Part shown: in pieces, positions 8,066 to 11,659 of the stretch
Numbering within the stretch: the first letter of the stretch is position 1
Layout of the letters: each line of letters opens with the position of its first letter
Assembly (NCBI GenBank): GCA_017990865.1
Contig: JAGNNB010000053.1
Span: forward strand, 1 to 11,659
DNA: 11,659 nt
DNA from: Lysobacteraceae bacterium
GTDB taxonomy: Bacteria; Pseudomonadota; Gammaproteobacteria; Xanthomonadales; Xanthomonadaceae
Reading direction: 5' to 3'
Program-made: the position numbers and the translations under genes
The notes under the pieces: generated by a model
Databases searched by the model: none
What the model was told of the DNA's origin: nothing
What the model saw: only the letters and a program-made list of their open reading frames with translations

Positions 8066-8611
8066 TCAAATCTGCGCTAGCCGCATCGCTTGCTCGAGAT
8101 TCAACAGCGTCACATTGATCTGCGCGATGCTGATGTCGGCGCTGATGCGCGAACTCACCGACAAGGGCGACTGGCTCAATATACTCAAATGCAAGCCGAG
8201 CACCTGCGTTTGGGTTTGCAAGATATTGGAATACGCGACGGCTTGCTGCTGGTAATAGAGATTGCGATACAAGCCGCGATTGAGCGTGTCGATGTTCTGC
8301 GAAGACAGCGCGATCGCGTTGCTGCGCGTGAGCGCGGCATTGATGCTCGCGACCGTAAAATACTGTCTCGCGAGAGGGACATTTCCCACCTGCGCATAGC
8401 TGCTTCCGATCTGGTGATAAACCTTCGTCGCCGTGAATTGACTCTTGGTGACCTGCAGATACTGATTCGCAAGACCTGGCTCGGCTTGCGCGCTGCCGAC
8501 GAAAAAAACCAGCAAACACATCATCATCGCCACGAAGCCCGAACGCACTCCGGCATTCTTCGTAACGCGTCCCATAGACTCGATCGTTTCGACATTGTCC
8601 TGCGTCTTCAT
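8066..8611 (-). CDS. Exported helical protein of unknown function, low GC
   Basis: I do not recognise the family. A 181-residue protein with a Sec-type signal: a long 23-residue n-region, a hydrophobic core (FVAMMMCLLVFFVG, residues 27-39) and a likely cleavage after SAQA at 43. The mature part has no Cys, is rich in Gln, Asn, Ser and Leu, and looks mostly helical (TLNRGLYRNLYYQQQAVAYS; SILSQSPLSVSSRIS). No transmembrane segment, lipobox or catalytic motif is seen. The start at 8611 is set by a perfect AAGGAG at 8620-8625, 8 bases away; an ATG at 8617 is only 2 bases from it. The coding DNA is visibly poorer in GC (29 of 60 bases G/C in 8221-8280) than its neighbours, which suggests recent transfer or different selection. 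Upstream are a -10-like TATATT and an inverted repeat. It ends convergently with the HNH gene. Confidence 0.85.
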   Translation of the reverse strand: MKTQDNVETIESMGRVTKNAGVRSGFVAMMMCLLVFFVGSAQAEPGLANQYLQVTKSQFTATKVYHQIGSSYAQVGNVPLARQYFTVASINAALTRSNAIALSSQNIDTLNRGLYRNLYYQQQAVAYSNILQTQTQVLGLHLSILSQSPLSVSSRISADISIAQINVTLLNLEQAMRLAQI

Positions 8612-8619
8612 ACACATTT

Positions 8620-8625
8620 CTCCTT
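8620..8625 (-). promoter_or_regulatory. Strong Shine-Dalgarno (AAGGAG) of the exported-protein gene
   Basis: AAGGAG on the minus strand with 8 bases to the ATG at 8611. It is the best ribosome-binding site in the window and decides the start codon. The open frame continues 180 bases further upstream, to an ATG at 8791, but that stretch is Arg-rich and not convincing as protein. Confidence 0.85.
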
Positions 8626-8633
8626 TTCGAATG

Positions 8634-8639
8634 AATATA
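8634..8639 (-). promoter_or_regulatory. Possible -10 box (TATATT) of the exported-protein gene
   Basis: TATATT on the minus strand, 22 bases upstream of the start codon, in otherwise GC-rich sequence. At 17-bp spacing the -35 position reads CATGGG, a poor match to TTGACA. A promoter here would therefore need help from an activator or use another sigma factor. Confidence 0.4.
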
Positions 8640-8660
8640 CGGCGCGCCGCACGGCTCCCA

Positions 8661-8682
8661 TGACAGCCGGCGCATACTGTCA
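8661..8682. promoter_or_regulatory. Inverted repeat TGACAG-N10-CTGTCA, candidate operator
   Basis: TGACAG (8661-8666) and CTGTCA (8677-8682) are exact inverted copies with 10 bases between them, so the half-site centres are 16 bases apart, roughly one and a half helical turns. The repeat covers the -35 region of the inferred promoter of the exported-protein gene, where either a repressor or an activator could bind. The function is inferred from position only. Confidence 0.4.
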
Positions 8683-8806
8683 GAGCGACGATGTTCCGAT
8701 TCGCCGATCGCGACACGGATCGCGTCAGACCGTCTTGCATCGTCTCGGGTCGGTCGATAGCGCGCATGCCACACTCGAGGCGCGCGCTCATCGTTTATCT
8801 ATCGGC

Positions 8807-9079
8807 TTAACGCTTCCTTTGCGTTTTTGGATTCGCCGCCGATTTCGCCGGCGGCTTGCCTTTCGCGATACGAATGCCGCGGGCCTTCATCCAGGCATCG
8901 AAATCCTCGGCGCTCATCCTGCGACCGTTTTGGCTCATGTCGAAGCGGTTGTTTTTCGCGATCGCCGTGGGTTTGGCCGCAGGCGCCGGGGCGAGCTCGG
9001 CGGCTGGAGGGCGCGTCGCGCAAGCGGAGAGCGCGAGGGCGCCGCAAAACACAGCGATGGACAGAAATGAACGCATCAT
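8807..9079 (-). CDS. Small lipoprotein with C-terminal 'RFDM..FDAWMKARG' module
   Basis: A 90-residue predicted lipoprotein. Residues 1-19 form a signal peptide (MMRSFLSIAVFCGALALSA) followed by the lipobox cysteine C20. Next come an Ala/Pro-rich linker (21-42), a conserved module at 45-74 (RFDMSQNG, then FDAWMKARG, IRIAKG), and a short basic tail (KTQRKR). The same module ends the larger exported protein at 10956-11456, where its DNA is about 80% identical by hand count. The start at 9079 (or the adjacent ATG at 9076) is chosen because it begins the signal peptide; longer in-frame extensions to 9172 do not look like protein. After lipidation it should sit in the outer or inner membrane facing the periplasm. 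I know of no function for the module. Its stop lies 195 bases from the start of the exported-protein gene at 8611 on the same strand. Confidence 0.82.
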   Translation of the reverse strand: MMRSFLSIAVFCGALALSACATRPPAAELAPAPAAKPTAIAKNNRFDMSQNGRRMSAEDFDAWMKARGIRIAKGKPPAKSAANPKTQRKR

Positions 9080-9228
9080 CGGACACCGATCCGGTCGTAC
9101 GGATGGATCCCCCGCGCAGAGTGTAGACGCGGACATCGCGCGCGCGTCAGCGCAGGGCGCGACATCGCTCACAAAAACGACGATCCGATGCGGCCGATTT
9201 TATGCGGTTAACGCAATCCGAACGTCTC

Positions 9229-9375
9229 TAAGAACCTGTTCAAAATCTGCTGCGCTCGGTGCTTTCGCGCCGCCCGCTGCTCGAAATGCTCATGTACCTC
9301 CACGTACACTGCGCTTTCTGCGCTGCGGGCGGCACGAAATCCCCGTCGCTCGCGACGATTTTGAACAGGCTCTTA
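9229..9375. repeat. 147-bp long palindromic element, MITE-like
   Basis: The ends are 19-base inverted repeats differing at one base: TAAGAACCTGTTCAAAATC (9229-9247) and GATTTTGAACAGGCTCTTA (9357-9375). Symmetric inner arms 9257-9277 and 9325-9345 match at about 18 of 21 bases when inverted, and the centre TGTAC (9293-9297) / GTACA (9304-9308) closes the fold. The whole element can therefore form one long hairpin or cruciform. No transposase is encoded. TA sits at both outer edges, which would fit a TA target duplication, but the bases are also part of the palindrome. I recall elements with TGTTCAAAATC ends as common interspersed repeats in Xanthomonadaceae-type genomes; this comes from memory. 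Its right end overlaps the stop codon of the pseudouridine synthase. Confidence 0.85.
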
Positions 9376-10302
9376 CGGATCGCTCGCGCGCACACCGTCG
9401 CGACTCGGCTCGAACACGTCGGAAGAATTCGCCGAAGTGCCGGGCATGTGTGCCACCGCACGCCCCGCCAGCGACGGCGACACGAGCGCGCGCAGATCAT
9501 CGGCATCGAGTCGCCGCCAACGCCCCTTCGGCAAGTCGCCGAGTTCGAGCGCGCCGATCGCCACGCGCACCAACCGCAACACGCCGATGTCGAAAGCGGA
9601 GAGCAAGCGTCGAATCTGCCGATTGCGGCCTTCGTCGAGCGCGATTTCCAACCATGCGTGTTTCTCGCCGTGCCGCAGCACCGTCACGGATGCGACCGCG
9701 ATGCGCAATCGACGTCCGTCGATTTCGACGTCAACACCCACGCGCAGCGAGGCGAGCAAAGCCTCGTCGGGCACGCGGTCGATCTGCACGTGATAGGTCT
9801 TGATCGGGCCGGTCGCGGGGTCGGCGATGTTCGCGGCCCATGTCGGATCGTTGGCGAACAGCAACAGACCTTCGCTGGCCTTATCCAGGCGCCCGACCGG
9901 GGCGAGCCAGGGCAACGGTGCGCCGTCGAGTTCGGCACCGTCGAAACAGCGATACACCGTGTCGCGACCGCGTTCGTCGCGCGCGGTGACGACGAGCCCC
10001 TTCGGCTTGTTCAGCATCAGATAAACGCGCGCGTTCGCATCGGCGCGAACGTCGTCGACGACGATGTCCTCGCGATCGAGCGCAACCGGGAATTCGGCAT
10101 CGCGTACGACGCGCCCGCCGACGCGCACGCGGCCTTCGCGAATCCATGCGGCGGCTTGCGTGCGCGAACAGAGCCCGCGCTTCGACAACACCCGCGCCAA
10201 GCCGTAACGCGGCTGCGCAAGCGACGATGCCGCGTCGTTGCGACGCATCGCGCCGCGCTCGCCGGGCGGTCGCGTCGCGCGCGGCGGCTTAGGACGGCTC
10301 AT
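9373..10302 (-). CDS. rRNA pseudouridine synthase, RsuA/RluB/RluE/RluF family
   Basis: Converts a specific uridine in rRNA to pseudouridine. In the 309-residue product, residues 1-30 are a basic Pro/Arg-rich extension. Residues 31-80 are an S4 RNA-binding domain (LARVLSKRGLCSRTQAAAWI, then VRVGG). From about residue 92 comes the catalytic domain, with LNKPKGLVVT (97-106), the signature GRLDKASEGLLLF with catalytic D140, and EGRNRQIRR near 225-233. The last 35 residues or so form a Ser/Asp-rich tail. The exact target (16S or 23S site) cannot be told from the sequence, so no gene symbol is given. An in-frame ATG at codon 19 is an alternative start. It follows the ACT-domain gene after 9 bases, so the two are probably co-transcribed. 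The TAA stop (9373-9375) lies inside the terminal repeat of the palindromic element, so the present C-terminus may have been set by its insertion. Confidence 0.93.
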   Translation of the reverse strand: MSRPKPPRATRPPGERGAMRRNDAASSLAQPRYGLARVLSKRGLCSRTQAAAWIREGRVRVGGRVVRDAEFPVALDREDIVVDDVRADANARVYLMLNKPKGLVVTARDERGRDTVYRCFDGAELDGAPLPWLAPVGRLDKASEGLLLFANDPTWAANIADPATGPIKTYHVQIDRVPDEALLASLRVGVDVEIDGRRLRIAVASVTVLRHGEKHAWLEIALDEGRNRQIRRLLSAFDIGVLRLVRVAIGALELGDLPKGRWRRLDADDLRALVSPSLAGRAVAHMPGTSANSSDVFEPSRDGVRASDP

Positions 10303-10311
10303 GGCGGCGGC

Positions 10312-10746
10312 TTATGGCAACGAATCCGGCGAAACGTCTTGCATCGCCGCATCGCGCTGCAACGCAAGCAAGGCATCCATCGCGTCGTCGGCGCGTTCGA
10401 TCGGCACGAACAAATGATCGTGATACGCCGCTGCGACGACGTTGCAAGAGATCCCGCGCTTCGTCAACGCCACGGCCACCGCCGCAGTCAAACCGACGGC
10501 CTCCAAGGCCGAATGTACGGTGAGTTCGATCCAGGCGCAGCGAAACAGCGGCTCCAGCCCGGCGGCGCGCACATCCTCTTCGCGTGCGATCGCGGTCGTG
10601 GCTTCCCTCTCGCGAATGATCGCGAAGGGCCTCAAGCGCGCGAGAACACTTTCGTCCGCACACGTCGCGTACGCCCATACGCCGGGCCGGCGCTCGGGAC
10701 ACAAACCGCGAAGCAACTGGGTCAAATTTCTAATCGCGTCTGACAT
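10312..10746 (-). CDS. ACT domain-containing protein (COG3602-like)
   Basis: A small cytoplasmic protein of 144 residues. The C-terminal half (about 72-130) reads as an ACT fold: WIELTVHSALEAVGLTAAVA, then LTKRGISCNVVAAAYHDHLFVP, followed by an Ala/Leu-rich helix. The N-terminal half (PGVWAYATCADES, PFAIIREREATTAIA) fits a first ACT-like repeat, as in the stand-alone two-ACT proteins that I recall under COG3602/DUF2241. Such proteins probably bind an amino acid, but the ligand and target are unknown. There is no catalytic or DNA-binding domain. The start codon at 10746 has no Shine-Dalgarno but lies 6 bases after a -10-like TAATAT, which suggests a leaderless message. The pseudouridine synthase gene follows 9 bases after its stop. 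Confidence 0.85.
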   Translation of the reverse strand: MSDAIRNLTQLLRGLCPERRPGVWAYATCADESVLARLRPFAIIREREATTAIAREEDVRAAGLEPLFRCAWIELTVHSALEAVGLTAAVAVALTKRGISCNVVAAAYHDHLFVPIERADDAMDALLALQRDAAMQDVSPDSLP

Positions 10747-10752
10747 CGCCGT

Positions 10753-10758
10753 ATATTA
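10753..10758 (-). promoter_or_regulatory. -10-like TAATAT set for a leaderless ACT-domain transcript
   Basis: TAATAT on the minus strand is followed by 6 bases (ACGGCG) and then the ATG at 10746. Normal spacing would start transcription at or next to the A of the start codon. The -35 position at 17-bp spacing (CAGTGA) matches poorly. Confidence 0.45.
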
Positions 10759-10775
10759 ACGCGCCGCATTGCGGT

Positions 10776-10892
10776 TCACTGCACGATCAGCCGTTCGATC
10801 AACGCCGTATCGCGGCTTACGGAAAGTCCGATCACCAGCAACGCCCCCAAGATGAAAATGGCCCTGATCGCGCCGGAGACCAGGCGCGTCAA
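10776..10892 (-). CDS. Possible 38-residue single-span membrane peptide (no ATG start)
   Basis: In the 209-base gap between the ACT-domain gene and the exported Lys-tail protein, one minus frame reads as a basic segment, a hydrophobic stretch (RAIFILGALLVIGLSV) and a charged end (SRDTALIERLIVQ), with G/C-rich third positions typical of genes here. The only reasonable start is TTG at 10892; there is no Shine-Dalgarno. The frame is the same as that of the upstream gene (stop at 10956-10958) and is open all the way from that stop. It could be a small protein, the remnant of a longer one, or chance. I do not recognise it. Confidence 0.25.
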   Translation of the reverse strand: MTRLVSGAIRAIFILGALLVIGLSVSRDTALIERLIVQ

Positions 10893-10955
10893 GATCGTTT
10901 GTTGAAACCATAGACCCGCGTCGCCTCGGTCGGGTCGCCCGGGTTGTAACGAGCC

Positions 10956-11456
10956 TCAGCGCTTCTTTTTCTTCGGCGGCGTGGGCGCGGGTGCCGGCGC
11001 GGGCGGCGGCGGCGCGGGTGCCGCTGCGGCGGCGGGCCCTTTCACGACACGAACGCCGCGCGCCTTCATCCAGGCGTCGAACTCGTCGGCGGTCATGCGC
11101 TTGCCGTTTTGGGTCATATCGAACCGCCACGGCGTATTGTCGGTCGCGGTCTTGGGCTGGTACGCGCCCGGATCGCCCGGTTTCGGCAGATTGGCGACGG
11201 CGGGTGCGGCCGAACACGTTTGCCGATGCAAACGCGTCACCACTTCTTCGACCGTGATCCGCTCGTCCACGAGCGTGGCGAAACCTGCGCCGCCCGGGGC
11301 GACGCCGGTCGCCGCAAGCTCGTCCGCGATCGGCGCCAGTTGCAGCGCGTTCGTCGCGGCGCTGGACGCTTGGCGCGGGACTTTGCAGTCGATCGCCGCC
11401 TGGGCCTGGGTGGATAACAACAACAGCCCGACCGCCCAACCGTATGCTTGACGCAT
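10956..11456 (-). CDS. Exported protein with 'RFDM..FDAWMKARG' module and Pro/Ala/Lys-rich tail
   Basis: A 166-residue protein with a clear Sec signal peptide (core WAVGLLLLST, probable cleavage after AQA at 20). The mature part starts AIDCKVP. It holds two cysteines (C24, C81) that could form a disulfide, a helical segment (about 38-80), and a Pro/Gly-rich linker. The module at 111-140 (RFDMTQNGKRM, then FDAWMKARGVRVVKG) is shared with the lipoprotein at 8807-9079. The tail is Ala/Pro repeats ending in PPKKKKR. The protein is probably periplasmic; the basic tail might touch nucleic acid, peptidoglycan or LPS, but this is a guess. The start at 11456 begins the signal peptide and has GGGAG 9 bases upstream, which lies in a hairpin stem. 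Other frames remain protein-like just past the stop, so the true C-terminus deserves a check. Confidence 0.85.
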   Translation of the reverse strand: MRQAYGWAVGLLLLSTQAQAAIDCKVPRQASSAATNALQLAPIADELAATGVAPGGAGFATLVDERITVEEVVTRLHRQTCSAAPAVANLPKPGDPGAYQPKTATDNTPWRFDMTQNGKRMTADEFDAWMKARGVRVVKGPAAAAAPAPPPPAPAPAPTPPKKKKR

Positions 11457-11464
11457 GCCCCGCT

Positions 11465-11492
11465 ACTCCCGCCGCTGATCGATGCCGGGAGT
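11465..11492 (-). promoter_or_regulatory. 5'-UTR hairpin sequestering the Shine-Dalgarno of the exported protein
   Basis: In the minus-strand message, ACUCCCG (11492-11486) is an exact complement of CGGGAGU (11471-11465), with a 14-base loop. The second arm contains the GGGAG Shine-Dalgarno, 9 bases before the AUG at 11456. Folding would hide the ribosome-binding site, as in RNA thermometers or protein-controlled leaders. The pairing is plain in the sequence; regulation is inferred. Confidence 0.45.
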
Positions 11493-11659
11493 GTAGAGCC
11501 GCATCGCAACTGCGACAACCGATGCGCGCTTATCCGCGGTTGCGCCTCCTCGAAACTGTGCGCTCGATCGCCTCGAATCTCGCTGTCGTCGGAATGAGAG
11601 GTTTCGGTTCGACGCAACACCCGCCCGGCTAGCGAAGCACCCAGAGCGAAGCACCCAGA
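11493..11659. other. Upstream region at the window edge, no clear gene
   Basis: No convincing gene or RNA. It should contain the promoter of the minus-strand exported protein, but I see no good -35/-10 pair. A plus-strand frame 11522-11632 (36 codons) lacks a Shine-Dalgarno. The last 28 bases are a tandem repeat. Confidence 0.5.
11632..11659. repeat. 14-bp tandem repeat cut by the window edge
   Basis: GCGAAGCACCCAGA occurs twice head to tail (11632-11645 and 11646-11659) and ends exactly at the window edge, so more copies may follow. The unit is not a multiple of three. Nothing in the window suggests a coding role. Confidence 0.85.

Noticed and set aside
8612..8791. 60-codon N-terminal extension of the low-GC exported protein
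   Set aside because: AAGGAG and the signal peptide fix the start at 8611; the upstream reading is Arg-rich and overlaps the promoter-like sequence.
9259..10743. 494-codon plus-strand open frame over the pseudouridine synthase and ACT genes
   Set aside because: Both minus-strand genes have clear family motifs; the plus reading is Arg/His-rich and begins inside the palindromic element.
11590..11630. T-loop-like GGTTCGA at 11606-11612
   Set aside because: No matching anticodon arm, D arm or acceptor stem could be paired around it; not a tRNA.
11522..11632. 36-codon plus-strand frame with ATG start
   Set aside because: Superficially protein-like, but no Shine-Dalgarno, no family resemblance, and its end runs into the 14-bp tandem repeat.

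Overview
The window reads as chromosomal DNA from a high-GC gammaproteobacterium, most likely of the Xanthomonadales/Lysobacterales. The reasons are the strong G/C bias at third codon positions, a PilJ-type chemoreceptor next to a ChpA-like kinase, the short exported proteins carrying an 'RFDM-QNG-RM-A--FDAWMKARG' module, and a long palindromic interspersed repeat whose ends carry TGTTCAAAATC. The assignment is inference; there is no rRNA or tRNA here to anchor it.

Left part (1-6056, plus strand): a two-gene signalling operon. The 3' end of a dCache-HAMP-MCP chemoreceptor is followed after 12 bases by a 1419-residue ChpA-like hybrid kinase (Hpt, dimerisation region, HATPase, CheW, receiver). 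The receptor would sense a periplasmic ligand and control the kinase. The kinase would phosphorylate its own receiver and probably partner CheY/PilG-like regulators lying outside the window. The kinase contains a long Asp/Ala-rich linker with short tandem DNA repeats. The operon ends in a UUCG-capped hairpin.

Middle (6204-7857, plus strand): kbl (2-amino-3-ketobutyrate CoA ligase, threonine/glycine metabolism), then a small HNH endonuclease-fold protein. No tdh gene follows kbl.

Right part (8066-11456): all clear genes are on the minus strand. In transcription order these are an exported protein with the 'RFDM' module and a Pro/Ala/Lys-rich tail; an ACT-domain protein and an RsuA/RluB-type pseudouridine synthase (adjacent, probably co-transcribed); a lipoprotein with the same 'RFDM' module; and a 181-residue exported protein of unknown function with visibly lower GC than its surroundings. 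The pseudouridine synthase ends inside a 147-bp near-perfect palindrome (9229-9375) that provides its stop codon and probably its transcript end.

I see no CRISPR array, prophage, transposase or complete novel defence system. The points most worth a second look are the palindromic element overlapping a gene end, the duplicated 'RFDM' module, the low-GC exported protein with an inverted repeat in its promoter region, a hairpin that would hide a Shine-Dalgarno sequence, and protein-like reading beyond the stop of the rightmost gene.
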